Assembly: GCF_900088415.1 (NCBI RefSeq)
Contig: NZ_FLLQ01000003.1
Span: 124,001-188,000 of the forward strand
Length of the DNA: 64,000 nucleotides
Direction: 5' to 3'
From: Vibrio mediterranei
GTDB taxonomy: Bacteria; Pseudomonadota; Gammaproteobacteria; Enterobacterales; Vibrionaceae
Of this stretch, positions 30,235 to 39,927 are shown piece by piece; the first letter of the stretch is position 1; each line of letters opens with the position of its first letter. The notes beneath the pieces are model-generated. The model was not told the origin of the DNA. It ran no database searches and saw only the letters and a program-made list of their open reading frames with translations. Both the position numbers and the translations under genes were made by a program.

Positions 30235-30262
30235 CAAAAAAGCCCGGCGACAGTCACCGGGC
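30235..30262 (-). terminator. Terminator at the end of the chitin operon
   Basis: On the minus strand GCCCGGTGAC and GTCGCCGGGC form a stem with one mismatch, followed by TTTTTT. It lies about 95 bp beyond the phosphohexomutase stop. The 209-bp gap between fbpC and that gene shows nothing else I can assign. Confidence 0.7.
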
Positions 30263-30356
30263 AAAATGTTCTTCACCTATAGGGAGCTTCTCACTATTTA
30301 CTTGGATTGAAAGGTGACTCAACCCAATATACGGTAAGAAGACGCGGACGCAGAGA

Positions 30357-31769
30357 CTATAAAGACAAGAAGTCTTTCATCTGCTGAAGAACATATTCTG
30401 CTTGCGCTTTATCTTCCATCTCACAAAAAATACGCAATAGTGGCTCGGTACCAGAAAAGCGAGCAATGACCCAACCACCGTTTTTGAAGTAAACTTTTGC
30501 TCCATCGGAGTAGCTGACTTTCTCTACCTCATAATCGAACTCAGGCAGAGACTTTTCGACATAAATCTTATGGTAAAGGCTGTCCTTTTGAGCCGGCTTG
30601 AAGGTGCAATCACCTTCTGCCGTGTAGGCATAACCGTATTTGCTATAGATCTCATCAAGTAGTTCAGAGAGCTTTTTGTTGGTGACACTAAGCATCTCCA
30701 CCAACAAGCTAGAAGCAAACACGCCGTCCTTACCTTTGATATGGCCACGAATGGTTAAACCGCCGGAGCTTTCACCGCCGATTAATGAGTCGTCTGCCTC
30801 CATTTGGGCACTGATGTGCTTAAAGCCTACGGGAACCTCAAAGCTCTTTTCACCATAACTCTGTGCGATTTTATCGAGTAAGTGGGTTGTGGCGATGTTA
30901 CGCACTACTGAGCCTTTCCAACCTTTGTATTCAAGAAGGTAGTAATAAAGCAGCATTAAGACTTCATTAGGGTGAATAAAATTACCTTTTTCATCAATAA
31001 TCCCTAAGCGATCAGCGTCGCCATCAGTACCAATACCAATATCGTACCCTTCTGCTGCCACCAAGTGTTTCAGGCGATATAGGGTTGCAGCACTAGGGGA
31101 TGGCATAAGCCCACCGAAATCAGGGTTCTTCCCATCGTTAATCACATCGACATCACAGCGACCGTTAATCAGTACAGTTTGTAGTGCATTTTTGGCTACG
31201 CCAAACATAGGGTCGATCAACACGCGTAGATTAGCTTTTTTAATGGATTCAATATCAATAAGCTCAATGATTGAATCGACAAACTCGTTCATTGGGTTTA
31301 TTTCGATGATTTGTTGGTTGTCCACGGCGTGCTCGAAGTCGATAGATTTTACCTCGGTAGCAGTTAAGGTCGCGATTTGAGACTCTATCTTTTCAGTAAT
31401 CACTTCATCGGCATCGCGACCACCTTCAATAAATACTTTAATGCCGTTGTAATCAGCAGGGTTGTGAGATGCGGTGATGCAAGCCGAGTAAGCGCAGTTC
31501 ATGCTCTTGGCTTTAAACATAACGATAGGCGTTGGCACAAACTTATTGATAAAGTGCACTGGGATTTGGTTCGCGGCTAGCACTTCGGCAAACCAGCGGC
31601 CCGCTTTGTCCGATAAAAAACGTCGGTCATAGCCGATGATAAATCCTCGTTCTGCGACGTTTTCATCATTGATGATGTTAGCCAGCGCTTGCGCTACCAG
31701 TTTGACGTTATCACGAGTGAACTCTTCACCAATAAAAGCGCGCCACCCGCCTGTTCCAAATTTGATCAT
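30357..31769 (-). CDS. Phosphohexomutase of the chitin operon (GlcNAc-1-P mutase type)
   Basis: Alpha-D-phosphohexomutase of 470 residues. The phosphoserine loop is CITASHNPADYNGIKVF, the magnesium loop is GTDGDADRLGI, the sugar loop is GGESSGGLT and the C-terminal phosphate loop is RFSGTEPLLRIF. In Vibrio the gene at this position (VC0611 in V. cholerae) is assigned to converting GlcNAc-1-phosphate, made by chitobiose phosphorylase, to GlcNAc-6-phosphate. A glucose-1-phosphate role cannot be excluded from sequence. It is the last gene of the operon. Confidence 0.9.
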   Translation of the reverse strand: MIKFGTGGWRAFIGEEFTRDNVKLVAQALANIINDENVAERGFIIGYDRRFLSDKAGRWFAEVLAANQIPVHFINKFVPTPIVMFKAKSMNCAYSACITASHNPADYNGIKVFIEGGRDADEVITEKIESQIATLTATEVKSIDFEHAVDNQQIIEINPMNEFVDSIIELIDIESIKKANLRVLIDPMFGVAKNALQTVLINGRCDVDVINDGKNPDFGGLMPSPSAATLYRLKHLVAAEGYDIGIGTDGDADRLGIIDEKGNFIHPNEVLMLLYYYLLEYKGWKGSVVRNIATTHLLDKIAQSYGEKSFEVPVGFKHISAQMEADDSLIGGESSGGLTIRGHIKGKDGVFASSLLVEMLSVTNKKLSELLDEIYSKYGYAYTAEGDCTFKPAQKDSLYHKIYVEKSLPEFDYEVEKVSYSDGAKVYFKNGGWVIARFSGTEPLLRIFCEMEDKAQAEYVLQQMKDFLSL

Positions 31770-31786
31770 ACATTGCTCCTTGAGAA

Positions 31787-31802
31787 GAGCCCCGCAGGGC
31801 TC
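31787..31802 (-). terminator. Intra-operon hairpin before the mutase gene
   Basis: GAGCCC and GGGCTC pair perfectly around a 4-base loop in the 60-bp gap after the phosphorylase gene. No T-run follows, so it may be a processing or stability element rather than a terminator. Confidence 0.4.
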
Positions 31803-31829
31803 ATTATTATGGTCAACTCAGGCTTTTGA

Positions 31830-34235
31830 TTAGCCGAGAACAACGTTGACTTGGTTAACGCTACCCGCAGGTTGTGCAGGAATAGCCCCTTCAATATCGC
31901 CACCGTTTAAGGTGATACTTGTGACGCCTTTGCTGACATGGTTGGGGTTGGTCACTTTGATATGGTAAGTTGCGCCTTGCCATTCTCGAGTGACGTCAAA
32001 CTCAGGCCAGCTTGTTGGAATGCATGGGTCAACGATAAGGCCGTCAAAGCTTAAGCGAACCCCAAGGATGTAATTAGTCGCGGCAAAGTAAGCCCATCCT
32101 GAGGTACCGGTTAACCATGGATGATTGGCGCGGCCATGATCCTGATGGTCACGTCCCATAATAAACTGCACATAGGAGTACGGTTCGGTAACTCGAGTTT
32201 CAATCATGTCATTCTGGTTATACGGATTTAGAGCCTCATAGAACTTCATCGCTTGATCACCGCGTCCTAACTTAGCTTCGGCGACCCAAGCCCATGGATT
32301 AGGGTGAGAGAATATTGCCCCGTTCTCTTTTACTCCTTGGTAAACCCGAGTAACGAAGCCAATATCGTCGTTCGGAGTGGCGAAAGATGGTGCGTTGAGA
32401 TGTAAGCCATAATCGGAGTAGAGATATTCATCGACCGCGTTCATGGCTTTCTTACCACGTTCTTCGGAGACAGCACCCGATACTACCGCCCAAGTATTTG
32501 ATTCTAAATGAACCTTGCCTTCGGTCTGTTCGTTGGTTCCGACTTTATCGCCATTTTTGGTAATACCACGGATGTACCAACCACCATCCTCATCCCAAAG
32601 GTGAGTCTCGCAGGCATCTTGAACTTTTTTCGCCATCTGCCCATAGTGCGCCACATCGTCAAGTTGCCCCAATTTACGAGCTAAGTCGACAAACTCTTGT
32701 AGCGCCCAGTAGTGAAGGAATGCCACCATGGAGGATTCTCCTCCGCCTAAGTTGAGGCAGTCGTTCCAATCGGCACGCAGACCTTTTGCAATACCAGTAG
32801 CACCAACATGTTTGTCTGTGAAATCAAGCGCTGCCTTCATATGCTCATACACAGTGGCATCACCACCATCTGCGTAAGGTATGACGTCATTGAAGAAGTC
32901 CATTTCGCCAGTTTCCATCACATAGCGGCAGATAGTTGGCACTAACCATAGGTGGTCATCAGAACAGGTATCTGCGATACCGTGGATCTTATCTTCATCA
33001 CTAGGTGTTGGTACTACCGTTGGTGATTTAGAAGGTTTAACGTCCGCTTTTTCTGGATCGAACCAATCAGGATCGAAGAGGTGCAAGCCATAGCCAGCCT
33101 TAACTTGGCCACGAAGCAGATCGACAATGCGTTTTTTAGTCATTTCAGGAGCAGAATGAGGGACGGCCATAGCGTCTTGGGCTGTATCTCGGTACCCCAA
33201 GCCAGTGCGACCTCCCACCTCGATAAATGAAGCAAAGCGAGACCAAACCACACAGGTTTCAGCTTGGTACAGAGTCCAAGTATTCAACATGGTATCTAAG
33301 CCTTCATTCGGAGAGCTGACTTGGAATTTCGCGCAGCGTGTCTCCCAGTGAGCCTTGATGGCCTCAAAGGCACTATCCACTTCAGATAGGTTTTGATATT
33401 TAGCGCGAAGTCTGGCCCCGTTGCCCTTGCCAATACCTAGAATGTAAGCGAAACGAACCTCTTCTCCTGGCTGAATAGTGAATTGTTTATGCAGGGAACC
33501 GCAATGGTTATAACAGGTTTGCGTATGATTCGAACAACGTCCTTGTTCAACGGCAATAGGGTTCGATTCATCTCGGTAAGCACCAAGGAAATTATCTCTT
33601 TGACCATCGTAGCTATCGGGTTCAAAGGTTGATGCTAGATAGTAGAAGCCTTCAAAATCGTTGGTGTTGTAGAACAAGTCATACTCAATCACACCATCGT
33701 TATAATCGGTGCCTGCTGAGTAAAGTGACATCTGGTGGTTTTGGTTATCAGAGGCGATATGACTGAATGAGAACTCAACAAAAGAAAAGGCACTGATAGT
33801 GCGAGGCTTATTACTGGTATTACGAATGACAACATCCCAAATCTCAGCATCTTCACCCTTAGGAACAAACAAGGTTTTGGTTGCCTCTATTCCCGCATAG
33901 TCACATTTAAATTTCGAGTAAGAAAGACCGTGACGAACCTCATATTGAGCCTCGTCGAGACTCTTGGCTACAGGCTGCCAAGAGATAGACCAGTAGTCTC
34001 CGGTTTCATCATCGCGTAGGTACACATAGTGCCCTGGGCGGTCAAAGCTTGCATTTGGTCTGAATTTGGTGACTCGATTGTATTCCGGTGAGTTGTAGAA
34101 CGAGTAGCCACCGGCATTATGAGAAATCACAGTACAGAATTTTTCAGTACCAAGGTAATTGGTCCATGGCGCAGGAGCATCGGGACGAGTGATGACGTAT
34201 TCACGATTCTCGTTGTCAAAGTAGCCGTATTGCAT
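31830..34235 (-). CDS. chbP: N,N'-diacetylchitobiose phosphorylase (GH94)
   Basis: Cleaves (GlcNAc)2 with phosphate to GlcNAc-1-phosphate and GlcNAc in the cytoplasm. It has 801 residues, the same length I recall for characterised Vibrio ChbP. The predicted general acid is Asp492 in GLRADWNDCLNLGGG. The substrate-binding region RTGLGYRDTAQDAMAVPH and the phosphate-binding region GTSGWAYFAATNYILG are present. The N-terminal beta-sandwich begins MQYGYFDNENREYVITRPD. It has no signal peptide. It sits between the hexosaminidase and mutase genes and supplies the mutase's substrate. Confidence 0.97.
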   Translation of the reverse strand: MQYGYFDNENREYVITRPDAPAPWTNYLGTEKFCTVISHNAGGYSFYNSPEYNRVTKFRPNASFDRPGHYVYLRDDETGDYWSISWQPVAKSLDEAQYEVRHGLSYSKFKCDYAGIEATKTLFVPKGEDAEIWDVVIRNTSNKPRTISAFSFVEFSFSHIASDNQNHQMSLYSAGTDYNDGVIEYDLFYNTNDFEGFYYLASTFEPDSYDGQRDNFLGAYRDESNPIAVEQGRCSNHTQTCYNHCGSLHKQFTIQPGEEVRFAYILGIGKGNGARLRAKYQNLSEVDSAFEAIKAHWETRCAKFQVSSPNEGLDTMLNTWTLYQAETCVVWSRFASFIEVGGRTGLGYRDTAQDAMAVPHSAPEMTKKRIVDLLRGQVKAGYGLHLFDPDWFDPEKADVKPSKSPTVVPTPSDEDKIHGIADTCSDDHLWLVPTICRYVMETGEMDFFNDVIPYADGGDATVYEHMKAALDFTDKHVGATGIAKGLRADWNDCLNLGGGESSMVAFLHYWALQEFVDLARKLGQLDDVAHYGQMAKKVQDACETHLWDEDGGWYIRGITKNGDKVGTNEQTEGKVHLESNTWAVVSGAVSEERGKKAMNAVDEYLYSDYGLHLNAPSFATPNDDIGFVTRVYQGVKENGAIFSHPNPWAWVAEAKLGRGDQAMKFYEALNPYNQNDMIETRVTEPYSYVQFIMGRDHQDHGRANHPWLTGTSGWAYFAATNYILGVRLSFDGLIVDPCIPTSWPEFDVTREWQGATYHIKVTNPNHVSKGVTSITLNGGDIEGAIPAQPAGSVNQVNVVLG

Positions 34236-34256
34236 GTCTATATCCTTATGGGGAAA

Positions 34257-36227
34257 TTAAATTCTATCGTTGTTATTGTTGTTCGTCTGGAGATGCGCGT
34301 TTTCAGTTTCCTCGATCTGAGTCCAAGGATCGCGATATTGAACACCTTGGCGTTGCAACAAGCTAAGGTGAGCTTTCAGTCTTGCTAAAAATGCGCTGTA
34401 GTTTTTTCGATTCTCTGGACACCAAGCAGTCTCTGCTAGAGCGAGTAGTCGGGGGAATATCATGTAATCTAGGCGTTGCTGGTGGCTGACTATTTCAGTC
34501 CACAGCGCAGCTTGCATGCCTAGTATCCGTTTTTTGATTGGGTCATCAGAGCTCAGCTCAGAGAGAGGTTCATATAGGTAAGCTTGCTCCAGCGTGATGA
34601 CGTTTGCCCAATCAACACCAGGTTCTGTTGGGCAGTGATCTTGTGCCATATCCAGATAGGTGGTTTGACCCGGCTGCAGTACGACGTCATAGCCGAGTTT
34701 GGCGCAGTTAATAGCAGCTTCTTCGCTTAGCCATGAGTATATGACCGTGTCTTTGCTAACTTTGTGTCCAAAGTGTGCTTCTTCCCAGCCCAGCATGCGT
34801 TTACCCAGAGACTTCAGTTTGTCTTCAGCGTAACGGAGTAAATGACCTTGCAGCTCTTTAGAGCTGCTGTAGCCGTGAGTCTCCATTAAAGCTTGGCAAC
34901 TTGGGCTTTTCTCCCAAACACCCACAGGCACTTCATCTGCACCAATATGAATGTAAGGAGCAGGGAATAGCTCGCTAATCTCTTCTAAGACGATATCAAG
35001 GAAGCGATATGTGCCATCGATACCTGGCGACAGCGTATTGTCGTTGTAATGTTGGACACTGCGGTAGATAGAGCGGTCATCAGGATCAACCAGCATATTT
35101 GGCAATGACTTGATGGCGGCACGGCAGTGACCTGGAATATCGATTTCTGGAATCACTTGGATGCCGCGTTGTGCGGCAAATGCGACGACGTCCTTAATCT
35201 CTTCTTGGCTATAAAATCCGCCATAACGCTGATTGATATGATGGAACTGAGCCTCAAGGGTTTCACTTGGGCCTCGCCAAGCGCCAATCTCAGTAAGCTC
35301 AGGTAGCGCTTTTATTTCAACACGCCACCCTTCATCATCCGTTAAATGCCAATGGAAGGTATTCAATTTATAATGAGCAAACAGGTTGATAAGGCGTTTG
35401 ATGTCTTCAACTGATTGGAAGCTACGCGCACTGTCTATCATCATTCCACGATAAGCAAAACGAGGTTTATCATGAATTTGGCAGAAAGGAATGTAGAGAG
35501 TATGGCGCGCCGCATCAAAATCCATCAATTGAATTAAGGTCGCTGCACCATAGATAAAGCCAGACTGACTGGTTGACTCAATGACCACACCGTTATCATT
35601 GACGATCAGCTTATATTCTTCAGAATCCAGTACTGGTGAGTGCCTAAAATGAATATCTTGCTGACCAATAGACTTGGATTCGATACTGAACAAGCGAGTT
35701 ACTTCTTCGGCTAACCAATTGGCAGCAGATTGAAACTCTGTATTGTCGACGGTTATCTGACTATAACGAGTTAGCTCATAGACACCATTATTAAAGTTAG
35801 CTGACATCGGTTCTGGAATAAGCTTATGTCTTGCTGCTTTGACGCTAGGTACTTCAGTTGGTTGGTCGATCGCTTCTTTCAACACAATAGGTGACACAGA
35901 TACGGTGCATTGCGTTCCGGAATCTGTGGTTAGGTACGCTTCTTTTATACCATCAGAGAGCAGTTTGAATGGTGATGTAGAAATAGCAAACTCTACGTAG
36001 CAGTGGTTGTTGGCATAAAGTGGCGTGTTGTTTATCGATAAAGAGCATAGGCTGCCTACTTGCTTCAGCGTTCCATGAGATAAACTGGTTTTCTCAATAT
36101 GCCTGTCGAAAGCAAAATTGAGTTGCCAATTAGCCACGCTTTTTTCAGAGAGATTATGCAGTGTAAGCCCAAAACGGCTTCCTTTGGGTAAGATTTCAAT
36201 CACTGCTAAGTCGATACGAAAGTCCAT
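34257..36227 (-). CDS. Beta-N-acetylhexosaminidase (GH20)
   Basis: Exo-acting enzyme that removes GlcNAc from chitin oligosaccharides. It has 656 residues. A carbohydrate-binding-like N-terminal region (about 1-115) is followed by the GH20b domain (about 133-255) and the catalytic barrel, with FHWHLTDDEGWR (292-303) and the catalytic pair Asp431-Glu432 in IHIGADEVPVG. There is no signal peptide, so action on imported oligosaccharides in the cytoplasm is most likely. It lies 9 bp downstream of the glucosamine kinase gene. Confidence 0.95.
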   Translation of the reverse strand: MDFRIDLAVIEILPKGSRFGLTLHNLSEKSVANWQLNFAFDRHIEKTSLSHGTLKQVGSLCSLSINNTPLYANNHCYVEFAISTSPFKLLSDGIKEAYLTTDSGTQCTVSVSPIVLKEAIDQPTEVPSVKAARHKLIPEPMSANFNNGVYELTRYSQITVDNTEFQSAANWLAEEVTRLFSIESKSIGQQDIHFRHSPVLDSEEYKLIVNDNGVVIESTSQSGFIYGAATLIQLMDFDAARHTLYIPFCQIHDKPRFAYRGMMIDSARSFQSVEDIKRLINLFAHYKLNTFHWHLTDDEGWRVEIKALPELTEIGAWRGPSETLEAQFHHINQRYGGFYSQEEIKDVVAFAAQRGIQVIPEIDIPGHCRAAIKSLPNMLVDPDDRSIYRSVQHYNDNTLSPGIDGTYRFLDIVLEEISELFPAPYIHIGADEVPVGVWEKSPSCQALMETHGYSSSKELQGHLLRYAEDKLKSLGKRMLGWEEAHFGHKVSKDTVIYSWLSEEAAINCAKLGYDVVLQPGQTTYLDMAQDHCPTEPGVDWANVITLEQAYLYEPLSELSSDDPIKKRILGMQAALWTEIVSHQQRLDYMIFPRLLALAETAWCPENRKNYSAFLARLKAHLSLLQRQGVQYRDPWTQIEETENAHLQTNNNNNDRI

Positions 36228-36236
36228 AGATATACC

Positions 36237-37115
36237 TCAATCGTAAAGATTGTGACTTGGCTGTCCTGCCATCATCAACGCACCGTCCATTGCATCTCCT
36301 TTTGGAGATACTATCCAACGTTGCGCTGCTGGCGATAACCAATCAAAAATACGTTCGGCAATACTGCCCATTAAACAGATGTTTTCTGCCCCGCGTTGAT
36401 GCAAGGCGGTAAGAAACATCTCAATATCACTGGCGGTTTGCATCAGTAATTTTTTTGCAAGAGGATCATTGAGATAGGCATACTCAAAAATCTGCGGTGA
36501 AAATTGACCGTAATCTCTAGGCAAGGCGGTCTTTGACCATTCAACAATATTGTCAATGTCATTGTTAAAATGCGTCATTACGATGTCGGCCAAAGGAGAG
36601 GAATCCAAAATACCGTCTTGAATAAGTAACACATCTTGAATCAACCTTAGCCCCATGATAGCGCCGCCTCCTTGGTCAGAAATCGGAAACTCACGCCCAC
36701 CAACGACGTGCTGCGTTGTACCTGAAATAAACAGACCAACAGAGCCTGTGCCCGCTATCATGATGGCGCCATCTTTGCCTTCATGAGCGCCCAAACATGC
36801 GCCGTAGCCGTCGGTATTTAGAGTAATACTGGCAAATGGATGCGGGGCTGATAGGAAAGCGAGGTAACTGGCTTTATGCTCTGCGCCTGCTAGTGCTAGA
36901 CCCATGTCGACTTGGTTTAAGTAGGAGTCATCCAAACCACCTTGTGTCAGCGCAATGGAGATCGCTTCGATGATTGAGCTTAAAGCAACCTCAGCCCCCA
37001 ACATGATATTGGCGCTACCACTTTTGCCTTCACCGATAATCGTGCCATCTTTATCTAGAACTCTGGCGCGACACGAAGTGCCGCCCCCGTCGATCCCCGC
37101 GATGAATCTAGCCAT
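36237..37115 (-). CDS. gspK: Glucosamine kinase GspK
   Basis: ATP-dependent kinase for glucosamine released during chitin breakdown, characterised in V. cholerae as GspK. It has about 292 residues of the BadF/BadG/ROK-like fold. The phosphate-1 loop is AGIDGGGTSCRARVLD, the phosphate-2 loop is MIAGTGSVGLFI and SDQGGGAIMG is typical. I chose the ATG at 37115, preceded by AAAGGTG, over a GTG at 37124; this start overlaps the upstream GH9 gene by 8 bp (ATGGCTAG), giving translational coupling. Confidence 0.93.
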   Translation of the reverse strand: MARFIAGIDGGGTSCRARVLDKDGTIIGEGKSGSANIMLGAEVALSSIIEAISIALTQGGLDDSYLNQVDMGLALAGAEHKASYLAFLSAPHPFASITLNTDGYGACLGAHEGKDGAIMIAGTGSVGLFISGTTQHVVGGREFPISDQGGGAIMGLRLIQDVLLIQDGILDSSPLADIVMTHFNNDIDNIVEWSKTALPRDYGQFSPQIFEYAYLNDPLAKKLLMQTASDIEMFLTALHQRGAENICLMGSIAERIFDWLSPAAQRWIVSPKGDAMDGALMMAGQPSHNLYD

Positions 37116-38829
37116 GATGTTCACCTTTGCTATCGCTATGCTTTAGTGCCACGGCCAACAGATACCATGCAGCATGAGGAATCCACTGCTCACCCCAACG
37201 CCAGTTTTGCAGCATGTCGTCTTTTTGATTTCTGGGGTTAAATGCAATATCTCGTTCATCGTCAAAGCCGCCAGTAATGCCGTTACAGATACCGCCATGG
37301 GCATTGAAAAATCCTAGCTGCGGTAGATAATCGGGGTTATTAAAACCGTAACCGTCTAACATACACATGTCATAGGGGTTCAACCCTAATATCCAGTCGA
37401 GGCAGTGAGTAGCATAGCTCTCTAGCTGTTGCTTTAATGAACTGTCCGAGACTACGTCCTTGGCAACCAAAGCCATGGATGCGAGAGAAGCAATACGGGC
37501 ATTTTCACCTTGCCACCAATATCCAGATTCGTTGTTATGTGGAATGAAAAAGGCAGAGCGTTTTGGCTCATCAACACCTTTTACATACTGTCTTGGGTAA
37601 CTAAAGGGGTTAAATAGTTCAGCGGTTACTGTTAGTTCAAATTGACAGGCTTTTGTGACTAATTGCGCGAAACGTTGTTGACGTTCAAAGTTAGTTTCAA
37701 TAGCGAGATATTCTGCTAATGCAATGACAGGTAATCCAGCTTCAGCAGCGTGGTAAAACGGGCGAGAACCGTCACAATCACTAGACCAGAAGAAATCGTA
37801 GTTGTCGTCGGCTTTGGCCCGCAAGGCTAATGAGTCCACCCAGATTCTCGCTTGATCTAAATAAAGGTCTTCGCCGCTCGCTTTATAAAGCTCGACCGTC
37901 GCCAGCAGTGCACAGTACTCATCAATGATATTAGCAATGCCGTCGTTGAGATATTGCGTATTATGTTGTTGTAAGTGCCAATAGCCTTTTCGGGCTAGCT
38001 CAATAAAATGCGTTGCTTGGGAACAGGTGGCCGACTCAGATTGGCTCGCTTTGGCAAGAGCGGCAATAGCGATGCCAGCACCTTGTCGAAAACCCGCTTG
38101 ATAGTCTTGTTTCTTGTGACCCAATTGAGTCTCGTAGGCACAGATATCGCGCTGTTCGACATCTTTGCTCCACTTATCAAATACGGTCATGTAAAAGTAA
38201 CCGTCGCTATGTTGCATGCGAGCAAGAAACTCGGCGCCGTAAAGCGCTTCCTCTTGTAAACGTGCACGCACAAAATTTGGGGTGTCTTGTTGTGCGAACA
38301 GGATATCGTCCGCTTTCAGCATATTCCAAACCACCATTGGAGTTTGCTGTGGATTGAGGTAATTGGCGTAGGAAAGGTGGCTTAGATATTTACTGACATC
38401 TCCAGAAGCATCATACCAACCACCGTGCACATCGGCGGTTTCATCGCTGCCGATAATACGCGCTTGCCTATCGTGTTCATCGAATTGTCCACCGCAGCGT
38501 TGAGATTTGAAATAATGAATGACATCAGAAAAACTGCGCGTTAATAGATTATGTTCTTCAATAACAAAATCATGAGAGCGAATGGACTGGTAGCGAAGGT
38601 AGTAACGTCCCGCCTGCTGATACTGACTGAAGTCGATAGTAAAAAACACCCCACAATGCCAGTTGTCGACAGATTGTCCGCCTTCGAGTGTGAGCTCTAG
38701 AACGGTGTTTTCAGAATACGCATCAACTAAATATGCAGTCGTCACTGGATGATGTGGATCAGTACACATCAACACTGCGCGTTTCGCATTGTTTACCTGA
38801 TAGCCAATATGATTAGTGAGCAATTGCAT
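37108..38829 (-). CDS. GH9 exo-beta-D-glucosaminidase
   Basis: Family 9 glycoside hydrolase of 573 residues. In vibrios this gene (VC0615 in V. cholerae) is assigned as an exo-glucosaminidase acting on glucosamine-containing oligosaccharides, not a cellulase. An N-terminal Ig-like domain (about 1-85) begins MQLLTNHIGYQ; the catalytic domain has DVHGGWYDASGDVSKYL near its start and the C-terminal catalytic region FNPRNQKDDMLQ. It has no signal peptide. A longer in-frame extension to 38958 would run into the ATPase gene 38883-39875, so the ATG at 38829 is the start. Confidence 0.92.
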   Translation of the reverse strand: MQLLTNHIGYQVNNAKRAVLMCTDPHHPVTTAYLVDAYSENTVLELTLEGGQSVDNWHCGVFFTIDFSQYQQAGRYYLRYQSIRSHDFVIEEHNLLTRSFSDVIHYFKSQRCGGQFDEHDRQARIIGSDETADVHGGWYDASGDVSKYLSHLSYANYLNPQQTPMVVWNMLKADDILFAQQDTPNFVRARLQEEALYGAEFLARMQHSDGYFYMTVFDKWSKDVEQRDICAYETQLGHKKQDYQAGFRQGAGIAIAALAKASQSESATCSQATHFIELARKGYWHLQQHNTQYLNDGIANIIDEYCALLATVELYKASGEDLYLDQARIWVDSLALRAKADDNYDFFWSSDCDGSRPFYHAAEAGLPVIALAEYLAIETNFERQQRFAQLVTKACQFELTVTAELFNPFSYPRQYVKGVDEPKRSAFFIPHNNESGYWWQGENARIASLASMALVAKDVVSDSSLKQQLESYATHCLDWILGLNPYDMCMLDGYGFNNPDYLPQLGFFNAHGGICNGITGGFDDERDIAFNPRNQKDDMLQNWRWGEQWIPHAAWYLLAVALKHSDSKGEHHG

Positions 38830-38858
38830 CGTTTTTTCATTCACCTGTCGAGAAGAAG

Positions 38859-38877
38859 CGCTCCCATTACAGGAGCG
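38859..38877 (-). terminator. Intra-operon hairpin before the GH9 gene
   Basis: CGCTCC (38859-38864) and GGAGCG (38872-38877) form a 6-bp stem between the ABC transporter genes and the enzyme genes. There is no T-run. It may set the ratio of transporter to enzyme transcript. Confidence 0.4.
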
Positions 38878-38882
38878 TTTAA

Positions 38883-39875
38883 TTAGTTTTCGTAGAGATA
38901 ACAACGTACAAAATGGTTGTCGGCGAGTTTGGTCACTGGCGGCAAGGCTTCCGTACATTTACTGGTTGCATGTTTGCATCGACCCGCAAATGGGCAACCA
39001 ACGGAGGCTGGTGTCCAGAGTGGAATCTCGCCTTTATTACCTTCCAACTTCTCATGAATAGATTTTTTCGGATCCGGTACCGCAGAAACAAGAAGTTGGG
39101 TGTAGGGATGTTGAGGGTTGGCGATGACCTCATCGGTATCGCCCCATTCCACCATATGGCCGACGTACATCACCGAGATATCTTCCGCGATATAGCGAGC
39201 GGTTGCGATATCGTGAGTGATGTAAAGCAATGACATTTGTTTCTCAAACTTCATCTCTTCCATCAGGTTGAGAACGCCAGCGCGAATCGAGACATCGAGC
39301 ATAGAAGTTGGCTCATCAGCCAGGACAACTTCTGCTCCAACCGCAATATTCCTTGCCAAGTTGACACGCTGCCTTTGGCCACCTGAAAGCTGGTGAGGGT
39401 ATTTGGCTGCGGTTTCTTTAGGTGGAATTAAGCCCACTTGATCGAGCAGATCGTACACTCGCTCTTCTAGCTCTTTTTTGTTGCTTTTCGACACCTTGTT
39501 ATGGATCAGCAGTGGACGCGCAATATGATGAAAGATCGTGTGTGTTGGGTTTAATGAACCGAACGGATCTTGCCATACCATCTGCACGCCTTCGCGGTAT
39601 TTCATCAACTCGCTGCGCGCTTTGATCTCTTGAATATCACGGCCGCGATATTTAATTTCACCACCACTTGGGGCATACATTTTGGCGATCATTTTTGCCG
39701 TTGTTGATTTGCCAGAGCCTGACTCACCAACCACCGCAAGACCGCGACTTTTGTACATTTTGAATGAGACGTCATTGATAGCACGCATCATTGGTTGTTT
39801 TAGCGTATTACTGTTTATTGCGAAATCTTTGACAACATTTTTGCCTTCAATCAGCAGTTCACCATAGTTGCTCAT
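38883..39875 (-). CDS. Chitin-oligosaccharide ABC transporter, ATP-binding protein (OppF type)
   Basis: Cytoplasmic ATPase of 330 residues in a peptide/oligosaccharide-class importer. Walker A is GESGSGKST, the signature is LSGGQRQRVNLARNI and Walker B is VVLADEPTSMLD. The C-terminal oligopeptide-transporter extension carries a Cys-containing stretch (GCPFAGRCKHATSKC). It pairs with the OppD-type ATPase encoded 41 bp upstream. Its neighbours define the substrate as (GlcNAc)n rather than peptides. Confidence 0.93.
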   Translation of the reverse strand: MSNYGELLIEGKNVVKDFAINSNTLKQPMMRAINDVSFKMYKSRGLAVVGESGSGKSTTAKMIAKMYAPSGGEIKYRGRDIQEIKARSELMKYREGVQMVWQDPFGSLNPTHTIFHHIARPLLIHNKVSKSNKKELEERVYDLLDQVGLIPPKETAAKYPHQLSGGQRQRVNLARNIAVGAEVVLADEPTSMLDVSIRAGVLNLMEEMKFEKQMSLLYITHDIATARYIAEDISVMYVGHMVEWGDTDEVIANPQHPYTQLLVSAVPDPKKSIHEKLEGNKGEIPLWTPASVGCPFAGRCKHATSKCTEALPPVTKLADNHFVRCYLYEN

Positions 39876-39927
39876 AATGTTTCTCCAGAAATTCCTTGTA
39901 TAACTTGCTCAGTTTGTTGCTGGTTGC

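Noticed and set aside
38830..38958. N-terminal extension of the GH9 gene
   Set aside because: It overlaps the ATPase coding region and gives no signal peptide or family sequence.
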